Below are positions 12,429-23,962 of a stretch of 64,000 nucleotides of DNA, one piece after another. Below the pieces are notes generated by a model. The model was not told where the DNA came from, did no database searches, and saw only the letters and a list, made by a program, of their open reading frames with translations. The stretch is from Hygrocybe punicea (taxonomy: Eukaryota > Basidiomycota > Agaricomycetes > Agaricales > Hygrophoraceae). The first letter of the stretch is position 1. Each line of letters begins with the position of its first letter. Where the stretch lies: assembly GCA_963556145.1 (NCBI GenBank), contig OY744473.1, positions 1,798,001 through 1,862,000 of the forward strand, written 5' to 3'. The translations under genes were made by a program, and so were the position numbers.

Positions 12429-15008
12429 TTAACTGAACGCCAGAGCAGACCAAGTAGCCACGGCGCCAAGAGTTATCGCGGTCGCAGTGTGCACAACCGT
12501 AGACATGATCCTTCTTGCGCGTTTAGGAGGAGACGGCAACTCTAACGCCAAGCTGGGAGTGGTGATTGGTGCAAGGAGGTTAAGCATCGTGATATCTTCA
12601 GTCTCGCCGCACCCGACGACATTACGGCCGCCCACACTCACGCCCTCGTCATCATCGGAACGCTTTCGCTTCAACGACGCATTGAGGGGAGTCTGAGGCG
12701 CGTTAGCAGGGGACGATGGGATGGTGGTCTCTGTAGCGAAGCACACCTGAGTTTGGAATGCAATTGCAGCTACCGCGTTGTTGCGGGCTGCCTTGACGGC
12801 TTGGAGTTCTGCAGCCATCTCTCTCTCCGTAGTCTTGCGAAGGGACTTCATCTCTGCTCGAAAGGAGGGTCAGCAAAATCATGCACCAAATGTTGGACAT
12901 TTATGAATCGAAAGACTAACCAGCTACCAATGCGCTCAAAGCTCCTATGCTAGCTTTGACATCTTCTCTATCAGAGAGCACCTCTGCTTTAGTCGCGGCA
13001 TTGTCCTTGACAGAGGTCATTGTACTGATTTGATCTTGGATAGCGTCAACGGCGGAATGTAACTCAGGGATGTCGAGATTAATTGCGTTGTCTAGTTGAT
13101 CGGCCAGCGACGACCACAAGGCGGTGACGTCGGTTACTCGTTCATCTAAATCCGTCAACTTCTCTGCGATGGTGTGGACGTTCGCGTTGAAGCGAGCCTT
13201 GTACTTGCGTCTATGGAGTTGCAACTTGGATACTTCGCCCTAAAACAAACCAGCATTATCATCAGATGAATACAACATTTGTGTTGCTGAGGGAGAGATA
13301 CTACGGACCCGCATGTTCACCAGAGACGACTGTAACGCTGCGATATTACTCCTCAACTTCTCGTCAGGATCGTTGACATCGGGATGTACAACTTCGCTTG
13401 CGGGACCTTCACCTTCACGGATGACAGGTTCAGTACTCTCATCATGAACCTCTCGATCTGCCTGTGGTGATTGGGAAGGTTGCCTAGACTCCGACGAGAC
13501 AGCTTCAACAGATGTCCGGCTTGGTGCGGGGTCGGGTTGCGGCAGCTCAGTAACAACGGTGTCGACATTGATGCATTGAGCCGATGGGTTCTCAATCACA
13601 GGTTCGACCGTGGTGTTCTCAGGTGGTGCAGCGGCAGCTGGTGATGCCGAACGAGACGTCTCCCAAGCTCCGATCACCTTTGGTGCGGAGGGCGCGGGGG
13701 AAGGACTGGACATCTCCATGGGAGAAGTAGACTTGGATCGAGAGTGATCCTCGAAAACGTCGTTGCTGTATGCGTCAAAACCAATATGGGGATATGGGGG
13801 AGAATTCGATTCATCGAGGGAGAGGGAATGATCGCCAAAATCGTCGTATGGGATGAAAGGCGAACAAGTCGGAGAGAAGGGAGGAGAGTAAGGGTCGTAG
13901 AGCGGAGATGAAGAACGTTGAGATGGAGACTGAGAGCGGGAGTCAACGTGTATAACGGGTGGTTTGTGCGTGGGAGACATTAATCGTTTCAGTACGTGGA
14001 AAGCGCATTCCAACGGCATGCTTCCCACAGCCGAAAGCACTTGGGAGGCGGCGGACGGTGGACCATCCAACTCTTCGATGTCAGAATCATGACTAGAATT
14101 TGGAGATGAATCATCGGAGCCTGAGCCTGACGAAGAGGGGACGTAAACGCCGTAACGGCCAGAAGGTGTCTTTGAAGCATGTTTGGCTGTATCAGGGGAA
14201 TCGACATCGTCCACTAGATTGGGGGCAGGAAGTTGGGCAGGTGCGGGTTGGGCAGGTGCGGGTAGGGCGGGTGCGGGTAGGAATGGCAGGGCTGCAACCG
14301 ATGGTGACAACGAAACATCTGATTGAACATCGTACAGTAGCCCAATGCGAACGACCACTGGATGGACAATGTGGCAGTCTTTGCCGACGGACTTGCCAAA
14401 CGTGACAACATCGCCGTGAGCGAGGATGGTTGGAGTTTCGGGTGTCAACATTTTGGAGACGACTTCGCCTTGCTTGAGAACGTGTGTTCCGTGATGTGAG
14501 TTCAGATCAATGAGATAAGCCTATTTCCGGGGAAAAAACATTGAGTCAACACGGCTCAGCACAGCACAGGGAAGATAAGGAAAGTCTTACATGACCGCTG
14601 TCCGAGAATGCTATCTTTGCATGCTGGCGACTGATCACAGGACATCGAAACATCGCCCTACCACAATTGGTGGGTTCGAATCTCTTCTCCACAGAGGGGC
14701 CACCAGGCCTGCGGCCGATATTCACCACACTAAAGTGACACCTGCGGAATACCATGCCATACGCTGGTTGATCATTGGATGCTTCGATGTGTAGGGTTAT
14801 TCCTGCAGCAGCACCGCGAAACAAAAATCAAAATTGAGCCAATGATCATGGACAAGGACAAGGAATATATAATATTAATATGATGATCCTTACCGGTGAC
14901 GGTCTTCTGAGCGATTGGAAAGGGGTGATTGGCATGGGTGGCTTTGGGGGCATTCTTGGTGCCGATATATTGAATATCGTCGTCGGACATGCTCTGGACT
15001 GTGTTCAT
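12429..15008 (-). CDS. FHA-domain protein with coiled coil and hydrophobic C-terminal tail
   Basis: Five exons on the minus strand: 15008-14894, 14802-14591, 14520 to about 13305, about 13232-12921, 12853-12429. The exon 3/4 junction is uncertain by a few bases. The FHA domain (about residues 40-160) shows the phosphothreonine-binding signature: VNIGRRPGG, then CPVISRQHAKIAFSDSGH, then LIDLNSHHGTHV. A PAPAQ-type Pro/Ala repeat (14220-14290) and a long Ser/Pro-rich acidic region follow. A helical, coiled-coil-like part comes next (KLQLHRRKYKARFNANVHTI; KTTEREMAAELQAVKAARNN), then a basic KRKR motif. The protein ends with PPKRARR followed by about 22 hydrophobic residues (VVHTATAITLGAVATWSALA). 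FHA, coiled coil and a tail-anchor-like end are also the layout of SLMAP/Far9-Far10 in STRIPAK, but similarity beyond topology was not shown. The gene converges on SAC3, with stop codons 200 bp apart. Confidence 0.82.
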
Positions 15009-16345
15009 CGACGGCGGCAACGCTGGCGTTTAAGAGTGGACAGGAAGGGGAGTCAAGCAAGTAATAGTCAAGTCTCGTTACCGCTCATCTCAGCGGACCT
15101 TCAATATCGTCTCGTGACCGGCGCTAGTACCACTAATAGGTGATTGGTTCCTACACTTACTGCCTGTTGTATTGACGAGGCATAACAAAGTTAGCAGAGT
15201 TCTTGAATCCGACATCGGCCACTGACATCCAATTCGTAACTCACATTTGTCTGCATTCCACATTCTTCTGGAGCGACACTTGCTTCGGCGGTTACTAGTT
15301 TTTTACGAAGTAACAGCGGTACAATCCCTCGAAGAAAGGGAAGAAGGCAGGCCCTGATGACAACAAATTGTTACCAAAGGTACCACCTTGTATGGACGAC
15401 GAATACCTTTCAATGAGGCCTCCCCATCTTATCCGGACGAATTTTTTTTACCTTTCCCGATGTCTCCTCGAAAGTCCACGTTTCTATTTTACAGAACTGC
15501 TCCTATTGCCCTGGTTTTTTATCTGACCCAAAATTCCGAAAATCTCAAATGTATTTTGTCTGGAATAATCGGGACGATGGGGGACCGACCTCTTGACAAC
15601 GTAGGCATATTCACGAAAGGGCAATGCGATAAAACGGGGTTACTCCTTCTCAGGACATTTTGTTTGCCGCCGAAATCCAAGGAGGTTGGAGGCGCAGATG
15701 GGGCGGGGAAATGCGGACGGCCGCATTTCGACCATGCCACCATGGGGACAGTATCACAAGAAGCTGGTGGTTTGATATTTACGTTACTAATAATGGTAGG
15801 AGCAATCTCATCTCTGACATACGTCCATTTTCACCTAGACTTGCTTATTTGATTTTATGCGCCTCCTTCCATTGCTCATAGAACCAGGGGAAACAACAAT
15901 CTGCACAGATTAAAATACATGCATAGTAGTACCGGCTGATTTGCACCATTGGCCGATACATTTGTTAACCAGATATTTATACTGATATTCAGGGCGGTTC
16001 GTTGAGATCTTTTTGGGGGGGATGTCGCAAAAGGTGTTGTCGGCGATGTGAAATGATGCCCCTTTTGAAAATGTTTACCCGGCCAACTCAACCCCCCCCC
16101 CCTCCCAGGAGATGCGCCGAGAAAACGGGTCAAAGTTCATCACTACCGCCGTGGGAGATCGTCCACTCTCTTGTGACCAAGGGCAAAGGGTCTGGCTCGT
16201 CAGGAACTTCTTGGTGGTATCTTTGCTCCGAAGCCAGACGGCGGATGTTCAGAAGAAATCGCGTTACAATTAAGGTGCTCAAACACCAAATTAAGCTTCA
16301 GCGACGACCAAGCACACGACTCAGTCTTCGTGCATTGAAGGAGGG
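15009..16345. other. Intergenic region
   Basis: About 1.3 kb upstream of the FHA gene and downstream of the DUF6533 gene, without a supported gene. It contains a short inverted repeat at about 15708-15730 (aaatgcgg / ccgcattt) and a C-run near 16091. No element or RNA gene recognised. Confidence 0.45.
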
Positions 16346-17692
16346 TTAATCAGAAGGACTCACTATACGCCGACAAATATCAGTGGCAGCTGTGTGGGGA
16401 TGTGGTAGCGGGCGAAAACAACTCAACAAGAAATGGAAACGTACCGGTGCCAATACTGCGATTAGGAAATTTGCCAGTCGTAAAACTGAGAATTATAGGT
16501 TTCTCAGCAAACAACGATGAAGGCGTTCTATGAAACTCACAGAAAAGAAACTAGAAACCATCGTAAGTTTTTGTCGGCGAAATGTTCAGCACAATAAACT
16601 TACAACAAAGTAACATATGCCATCACGGTACAAAGCTGATGCAATGGACTCCGTGTTACACCGTGGACGGTGAAATCCATTCACAAAGGCAGCCGTCAAT
16701 ACGAGACATTCGAAAGCAAGCTAGAGTTCAAGTATGGGTTAAATAAATCAAAAATAGTGAAAGTGAACATACTCCAGGTATCCAAAGACTTTCGACATGG
16801 ATTTTCTCTGTGAAACCACACAAACGAAATACGTCATTATACACAACGACATCTAGCCACGATATTATCAAAAGCGGTGGCAATATCAATTTGGCCGTAG
16901 ACTTACGCATCACCGTTGCAACATAATAAACCAGAGAGGCCATTGCAGCGACTTGAATCGTTATAAAACCCAAGAACGTCCAGACGATCAGATTTCTGTT
17001 CCGGCCCCAAATCGCCCAAAGTCGAAGAAGAATTAATACTGGACAAGCATGAGAGTCATCACATATAGCCCGTGGAAAAAGCTCACAGTTACTGGTACTG
17101 ATGGAAACAATGCCCAGGACGGAAGACACGCCAAACCACGCCTTGCAGCTGGCGAACAGTTAGAAGTCGTTTGTCGATTACAAGACATCGTCTTACAACT
17201 GGAGAGCATTCAGAGCGGGATACTTGGGAGGGATCTGACAGACTTACGGTTGTGTCAATGACGTAGTCAGAGATGCCACTTAGTTCTGTGAAAATCGCGG
17301 TGTTAGGGCCATGCAGCAAGAAAAATAGGAAGATGGTTACGGTATGTCTCAATGAGAATGGTTGCTGGAACCAGGTATCGAACGCATAAGAACAAAATTT
17401 TTGGTAAAGACCACTTTGCTTTCCATATTTCTTCCACTTCTTGGTCGAGCGTCAAGAGATGATCATACAGCAACAGCTACGAGATCGAGGGTATGTTGTG
17501 AGGATCCAACTTGAAGACAGAAACCAAAGTAAATGTTATCCCACCACGATCCCAGAGGCTGGTGATATTTAAAACAGGGTCAAAACGTGTCTGGATAGGC
17601 AGGGGATGGTATACGGTACCGCTCAAATAACGAGTTGCTGCTACACTCTCGAGGGCGAAGACGAGTTCTGCAGCCTGAGAGGAATCAGACAT
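16346..17692 (-). CDS. DUF6533-type multi-spanning membrane protein of basidiomycetes
   Basis: Several exons in a row match the pattern of the large DUF6533 family of seven-helix proteins. The likely start exon (17692-17620) is MSDSSQAAELVFALESVAAT. Exon 17476-17341 has the signature YDHLLTLDQEVEEIWKAKWS followed by LPKILFLCVRYLVPATILIE. Then come a CKAWFGVSSVLGIVS segment, RLWAIWGRNRNLIVWTFLGF, VAAMASLVYYVATV, a loop with CGFTEKIHVESLWIPG, and LAFECLVLTAAFVNGFHRPR with SALYRDGICYFVV (16720-16604). The last exons end near 16346. Family members are hypothetical membrane proteins, highly multiplied in Agaricomycetes, with no established function. The phases of the first and fourth exon joins did not fit cleanly by hand, so either the model needs correction or the copy is starting to decay. 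Confidence 0.72.
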
Positions 17693-19204
17693 GGAGGATA
17701 GAGAGCAAGAGGAATTCCACGACTCCCAGGGTGTCTTACCGAAACCTGGAGCAATTGGCTCTTTTGGCGACAAGGTGTGTGTATGTGAACTGGAAATTGT
17801 TTGATGGCGAGTCAACCGGATTTGACGAATAAAAGTGTCCGGGGTCCTGTTATCAAATAATCACCACGTGCATCGAATGCAGCCTGAACATCGGTTGAGG
17901 GTCACTCAGACAGTCAGACTCTGAAGCAAGTTCGAGCGATTAGACTATAGTAAATAAATAATTTAAAGCCAAATATTATCCGTATACGCATGGGTTCGAT
18001 GTTCCCGGGGTCCTCATGTTTGACAACCTCTTGACGGTATCTACACTGAATTGCGGTATCAGTGATACTTGGCGGGTGTATACGTAACGATCGTTACGGT
18101 AGACTACCGGAGAAAGCCAGGAATTTGGCCAAGGTTGGTCTTTTTTGTTCAGATGAAGAGCGGAAGCTTTGACGCTCTCTCTGAGTCTCTCACTGGTTGC
18201 TATCTTTCATTGATCGTTGGGAGGACCCTCGTAAAGTCCATCATATACGGCAGCGACATGAGCGCGGTACTGAGGCGCATCTACGTTTTTTGGCAGGCGT
18301 GTACGGTGTACCTGTCTTGTCAAATAATTACATAACAAATCGGACATGTTGTATCCATTATTCATATGCTCACCGTATGTAAAACATGTTCCATTTTTTT
18401 CACGACCCTTGCCAGCATTTCCCTTTTGACTAGTCAATATTGACTCTTGATAGGGATCCCCACTACTTGGTATGGAATGCTTGATTTCGCGGTGTCTGAC
18501 CGTGCTTGGAAAGTTGTGTTTGATAATACTGTGAAGGTTCTGTGACACAATAACAGGTCTCTACTTTCAAATTTCCTCAATTGACGATAAAAAGACATAG
18601 GTGACCGCCAGAAAAAAGGGACGTTCAAGTGTGCATATGGTTAGTTGCGAGAGAAAGAAGAAAAGGGGTAGGGAAACGGGGGGTGGGAGGGGAATGGAGA
18701 GAGGAATTTCGATGTATAAAGATGGAGATGGTTGGTAGGACGAACAATGGAGGGGGGATGATATATCGAAAAACCACCGGGTCCAAGCCTGCACAAAGTC
18801 GATCGCCCAAACCGCCAGAATCAAGTAACCAAACGAAAAATGTCGTAGATCACTGCATAGTTGTTCCGTCATTCCCCTCTCTGGTAACCCCCCCACAATC
18901 GATATCCGGTTCACGTACTCTGCAAACGCAAATCAAAATCCAGGACAGGTTTCAGTATCGAAACGTGAGTTGGCTGGCCTCGTCTTCAGCATTGCCCATG
19001 CCATCAGAACCAGGAGTAGTCAGCACCTGTGTCCAACGAGCGGATAACGCGGGAAACGGAAAGAGAAAGCCACTCTCTAGGATTAGGTTGTGCGCATTGT
19101 GTTGAGAGTTTGTCTTATTCGTGTCAATGTGGGCATGGCAATGAGCGGACGGAAGGAGAATATATATCGTGAGAGGAATGTAACTCACGTGTTAGCTCTG
19201 CCTG
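17693..19204. other. Intergenic region
   Basis: About 1.5 kb with no supported gene. Short ORFs are present on both strands but show no family motif. A purine-rich block (18640-18760, many gggg and gaga runs on the plus strand) is the only obvious compositional feature. Confidence 0.4.
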
Positions 19205-20578
19205 TCATGGATCCAGTTTCTCTCCACGCGCCAAAACCCTCACTACCCTAGTCGGCTGCATCAATGATGCCGCATGCATCGCAACGACCGACTGCGGACG
19301 CTCAACCAATCCCCTCCCTCCTACATTACCGGCCACGAGAGGACCTTGTGGTGAGATGCGCCTCCCTCTGCCACTGCTCGAGGCACGAGTATGAGGACGA
19401 GTCCGCTTCCCTCTCTCCTCTTCCTCCAAACCTTTGGCATTGGTGCCCTGTGCGGGGGGAGCGGCCGCCGGAAGCGTTGGTGCCACCTCCATCATTTCAA
19501 TCCCGGCTCTTGCAGCCCAGTGGCTCACAAGGGTGCCGGAGGAACGCGATTCGTGTTTGTTCGCATGAGCCTGAGGAGCGGGTAGCGGGACAGGTGATAC
19601 GGGCGCCAAAGATGAGTCGTGCGCATCAACTAGGTTGAGTGTTTGGGGTGGGGGCGAGACTTGCGCTGGGCAGGAGGACGAAATGGCCAGGACGACTTTG
19701 GGCTTGGTAGCGTTCTCGGCTGTCTTGAGGGGATCCTCCGTCTGATCGGGCTTTGCGGCGTTCTCGACTTCCCATCTTGCACAGCAAATAGTCCTCCGCA
19801 CCCACTCAGGTGAGCCCCCTTGCGTGAAGTGGCCGGCTGGTGGTTTGTCCTTGTCGTTATCTACATCTTTGAAATCGATCTGGTCCCAGAGCACGAAGGC
19901 ATCGTCTCTTTGAACAATGATGCGCGGGTTCGTGCCCACTTGAGCTTCCAGGATACGGGAAGCGGCACGGGCCCGCTGAGCAAGAGGAGTGGTCCCTTTC
20001 TTGAGAATATCAAGAGTATTGAGAGCTGCGATAAGTCAATCTATCAGATAAACGGGATGACACGCCAAAGCTGGGAGTACACAAACCCTCGAGAGGAACA
20101 ATAACCGTTTCCTGCCTCCCTTCCTTGCACCATTTCTTGACCTGGTAAAGAGCATGCACCAGCACACTGGCATCAACTACCACCACGTCCGCATCCTTTT
20201 CGGTCTTCGGTTCCTCAAATGACCTCCTTCCTGGCTTCGGCTCAACCTTGTCTTGCTCAGCGATTTCGCTGCCTTTCTTCTTGACGCCACCTGACTGCGG
20301 CGGGCGCTTGGTGATGTGATCGACGACGCCACGCCCCGGCGCATAGCTGTAATCTGCTTGGGAATGTCGCCTATCCCGCCAATTCCCTGAAACGGGACCG
20401 TTAGATACGGATTTCTCGAGTTGTTCGACTTGATGGTTGAGGAACGCAGCTCCAAGTGCACGGGACATAGCCAACTTGTTGTTGGTTGTGACGGCGGTGA
20501 GACCCTTGAGTGAAGATTGTTCAGTTGTCGCTTCACATCTAGGACATGTAAATGGGAACGAACCTTCCTCTCTGCCAT
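19205..20578 (-). CDS. PIN-domain protein (putative endoribonuclease)
   Basis: Three exons (20578-20564, 20504-20087, 20025-19205) give about 417 residues. The start exon is only 15 bases (MAERK); it is followed by a 59-bp intron and GLTAVTTNNKLAMSRALGAA. After a basic linker comes the PIN fold: DADVVVVDASVLVHALYQVK, with the conserved Asp in VVDAS. It continues with VIVPLEALNTLDILKKG (the conserved acidic LE..NTLD position), RARAASRILEAQ and NPRIIVQRDDAFVLWDQI. These are the alternating acidic positions of a metal-dependent PIN nuclease. The C-terminal half is Pro/Ala/Ser-rich with an RG-type basic patch (SSSGRGRRISPQG) and looks disordered. Fungal relatives of this layout are uncharacterised; roles in RNA decay or quality control as for Swt1 or Smg6 PIN proteins are inference only. 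Confidence 0.8.
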
Positions 20579-20756
20579 CGTCGAGTGAATCCTGGTGATG
20601 GTACTGCCGCCAGTGACCAGTGACCAGCTGCTGCTGTGCCAATACAGTGCTGAGTCATCACGGAACTCCCCGGAACCGACAACCCAAACTCCGCGACAAC
20701 TGCCACTTTATGGTCCAATACGTACTACTGTGTACTACCGTTGAGAAACAACAATA

Positions 20757-22960
20757 TCAACTATACCCAAAAATAAGAAGTCCACAAATATCCCTCCATC
20801 CTCGCTTCAGGATGACTGTGGTTCCAGAAGCATACTCCGCCGCCAGCCACTCCAGATACCGTGCATCAAAGCCACTTAATGGTCCGAGTTCAAACGATAA
20901 AATATCTCTGGGTGTCAGTTGCATGACTGGCTCGACTGCGTTTCCCGACTCAGGAGCAGAATAATCGACCCTCTGCGATAGAAGTGTTTGCAATCGTGAG
21001 AGTTGGAAACATGTATTGGCGTGGAAAGTTTGCAGGAGTGCAAGGGTGGTCCTAACCGCTTGATCTGGCCTCCGGTCGCGATTATCGGTGGTGTTGGCAA
21101 ATTGAGTATCTGGAGAGCTCGACGTCGTCAAGAATGACGGTGGGCCATCGCCAGTTGTCTCTCTTGAGGTAGTCGCCCTCCCACTTGACCACGAAGCCCC
21201 ACTCGACTTCGTCCGCTTCGACACCGATGGCGATGACGAGGATATAGGTCCATGGTTGCCGCCGCCGACAATCGCACTTGGCCTCCCTTCAATGCCCATT
21301 CCTAAATTACGCACATACGACCCACTCAATGTCAGGTCATCATCCCCCTCGAGCTTGATGCTCCCCCAATTCTCCATCGACCCGTTACCAGTCGAGTAGG
21401 ACATGGTGGAATTGCCCCGCCACGATCCCATCCAGAGCCCTGCACAGATTATGCAAACATCCTCGTACACACGCCAAACATCTGTCCACGTAGATATGGA
21501 TCTTGACTTGGCATCAAGGTCGCCGGGTACACCGCTGCAGCAGTGATCGTTAGCTCCGGTATCGAGTCGAAGAATTCTGTCAAGTTCATTCCACTGTGCA
21601 GTAAATTAAACGGAGCACACAACACAATAGACCAGCTTTAAATTACCAATTTGACGTCGCTCCAAGCAAAACGAATAACGGAAAGCCGGTGAGTTGGCCC
21701 TCTCCCCCCTGCAGGTTGTTGTATGGGCCGGGAAGCATAAAACACTGGCCGTGTTGCCTTTCTTGGAGTGGAAGTCGTCAGGTCAATCACGAGATCGTAA
21801 CATGCCGGCTTCTCAAGAAAGATGGCATCAGTTGTACCTACAACGGTATGTCGATATATCAGTCAGTAGTCCAGTTCCTGCACAAAATCAGTGTACGAAC
21901 ACGCAATCCACCCTCGCCCACTCTCGCCTTCCTCCTTCAGTCGATCCCAATCATTGAGTGTCACCATCCCAAGGACATTGATTGCCTCCTTGCACCTTCC
22001 CTTCAATCTCTGTGGTTCGTTACCGGGCGGCCCACTATCGGTGGACCCATTACTTGTGGTGGTACACTGGACTTCATAACACAAGTCGGCGGCAACATGG
22101 CAGAGAACACACGCGGCCTCTACGGGGGGTAACGTGAATATAAGAATTCGCCGCCGTCCAAGAACGTGCTTGTAAAGGGTGAGGGACGAGGGACCTAAGA
22201 TGCGCAATAGATGAGAGAGGTGAATAGTTGGATCCGCATCCAGAGTGCCGGGTTCAGAGCGCTAAAAGCCACAACGTTACTTTCGTATGGAAGGAAGGGG
22301 AAGCACACTTACCAACTCCATTTCACAACTCCATCCATTCCAGTCCCCAGCTCCTCCTAAATCCGCCCTCCTTACCTTCCGCTCGTTGAAGAAATGTATA
22401 GCAGGCTCCCAAACGCTTTCCTCAGAATCCAGCAGGTTGCCCGTGTCAAACCTCGAATAAAGGGCGATCGAAACCTCCTTGAGGGCTGCTACGTGTCTCC
22501 AGGGGCGGGGCCGCGCAGACTTGGCAAGAAGAATTCCAAGCGAAGAGAGGTGATAACCACGGTGGCCAAGTTCTGTGGTTGGACGACGACGGTAGATGCA
22601 TACACCGTGGTGGGAATCCTTCGCGAAATATCTGGTACCATAGCGATTCAAATGTAAGCGAATAGGCAGATGGAGAGTAACCAGATACGAGAAACATACA
22701 CAACATCCTGCTGTACGAGATGTAACCCGCTAGGTAAACTGCTGAATTCGAGGTTACGAAGACTGAAATCTGCGATCTCATCAGGGAGATTGCACAAAGA
22801 TGCGTTGAACAACCGACCGTCGCTGGCTGCCAACGACCAATCTATGACATTTCCTTTCGTAGGATGAAACGACGCATGAAATATCGCGACTGAAGTTTCA
22901 ACGTCAACTGTCTCACCAAGCTTAAGAGAATGGCAACAAGTGAAACTCGCCTATATCTTG
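20757..22960 (-). CDS. ANR2/DENND11 (LCHN)-like DENN-related protein
   Basis: Exons read on the minus strand: about 22900-22700 (5' exon unresolved), 22631-22313, 22261-21901, 21837-21647 and 21593-20757, all in compatible phase. The N-terminal longin-like part reads AIFHASFHPTKGNVIDWSL, then LPSGLHLVQQDVVYFAKDS, GVCIYRRRPTTELGHRGYHL and LGILLAKSARPRPWRHV. The next exon gives DPTIHLSHLLRILGPSSLTL and KHVLGRRRILIFTLPPVEAA, the core DENN-type sheet and helix. The last exon has a Ser-rich insertion and ends LSFELGPLSGFDARYLEWLA, then KRGWRDICGLLIFGYS. The pattern fits the DUF4484/LCHN group (yeast Anr2, human DENND11), candidates for Rab GEF or trafficking roles. No in-frame ATG lies between the upstream stop (about 22965) and the first conserved block, so a small start exon is still missing. 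Confidence 0.78.
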
Positions 22961-23127
22961 GGGAGGTTTTCCCTTGGTATCCATGAGGTTCACCAAACCA
23001 AGGGTTCACTCGGCCGATAAGATGGGGGATAAGTTGCTGAGCCACGCAGCTGCACGCAGCCTTGTAAGCTGCTAAATAATGTCGTTGACAAAGAAATGAA
23101 CTTTGCAAGTCCGCAAGAAATACAATC

Positions 23128-23747
23128 ATGTCCAGCTCATCGCAGCCTCAACAAGTCAATGTTGCGGATTTAGACGTCTCACAGCTATCCGATGTTCGAC
23201 GGCAGCTCGAAGAGGTCTGTGATCAATTCGTCCCTTCAAGTTGTCTGCGATCTTAGCCTAACGTTCGTCAATCACAGGAACTAAATCATTTGACGAACTC
23301 CTTCGCGCAGTTGAAACAAGCTCAAGGGAAATTCAAATCATGCATCGAGAACGTTGGTGAACTCACACCACAGAATGCAGGTAAGCGTTTACGCCGTCGG
23401 TCCATAACTAATCTGATCATTTTCAGGCAAAACTATTCTCGTACCTTTGACGAACTCCTTATACGTCCCCGGGAAACTCTCGGATCCAGAGAATGTCATC
23501 GTCGACGTAGGGACAGGGTACTTTGTCAAAAAGGTATGAGACGCAGTCCGTCAACTCAGACTACTCGTGTTCACTTTCTATCACCCAGTCCCGAGCCCAA
23601 GCGTCGAAGCACTACCAATCCAAGGTAGAGTATATCCGCACGAACCTCGAAACGCTTCAGGAGACGATTCAGAAGAAGCAGGACAATATGAATTATTTGG
23701 TTAATGTAATGCAGGCAAAACTACAAGCAGAGACTAAGAAGGCTTGA
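23128..23747 (+). CDS. PFD5: Prefoldin subunit 5
   Basis: Four exons (23128-23214, 23278-23380, 23427-23533, 23589-23747) give 151 residues, the normal length for this alpha-type prefoldin. Helix 1 reads [20 protein letters not shown] and [15 protein letters not shown]. The central beta hairpins carry [19 protein letters not shown] followed by [13 protein letters not shown]. Helix 2 reads [20 protein letters not shown] with [18 protein letters not shown]. This is the coiled-coil / double hairpin / coiled-coil plan. Prefoldin is a hetero-hexameric cytosolic chaperone that hands actin and tubulin to CCT. The ATG is about 170-230 bases from the divergent ANR2-like gene, so the two probably share a promoter region. 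Confidence 0.96.
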
Positions 23748-23774
23748 CTACGCTCGCCAATAATAATTGTTGAA

Positions 23775-23786
23775 ACAAAAATAAAA
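23775..23786 (-). terminator. Pol III terminator of tRNA-Glu
   Basis: On the minus strand the tRNA 3' end is followed at once by TTTTATTTTTG, a T-run usual for RNA polymerase III termination. Confidence 0.7.
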
Positions 23787-23858
23787 TTCCGGTACGGGGA
23801 ATCGAACCCCGAGCTGCCGCGTGAAAGGCGGCAATGTTAGCCGTTACACCATACCGGA
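23787..23858 (-). tRNA. tRNA-Glu (anticodon UUC)
   Basis: A 72-base cloverleaf folds on the minus strand. The acceptor pairs TCCGGTA with TACCGGA. The D arm contains the A box (TGGTGTAACGGC). The anticodon stem GCCGC/GCGGC encloses loop CTTTCAC, giving anticodon TTC (UUC, Glu). The T arm GGGGTTCGATTCCCC contains the B box. There is no intron. CCA is not encoded, as in eukaryotes. It sits between the PFD5 and GPN1 genes. Confidence 0.96.
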
Positions 23859-23962
23859 GGTGTTAGTTGTCCCAGCTCACGATACAGATCCGTAGTTGAA
23901 GCATTATGTAACGGTTAACGTCAACTCTTTGCTAACTTGAATTTACCCGGAAGGCTAGTGCA

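Noticed and set aside
18069..18335. 88-codon plus-strand ORF
   Set aside because: No family motif, no consistent codon pattern and no neighbouring exons; treated as chance.
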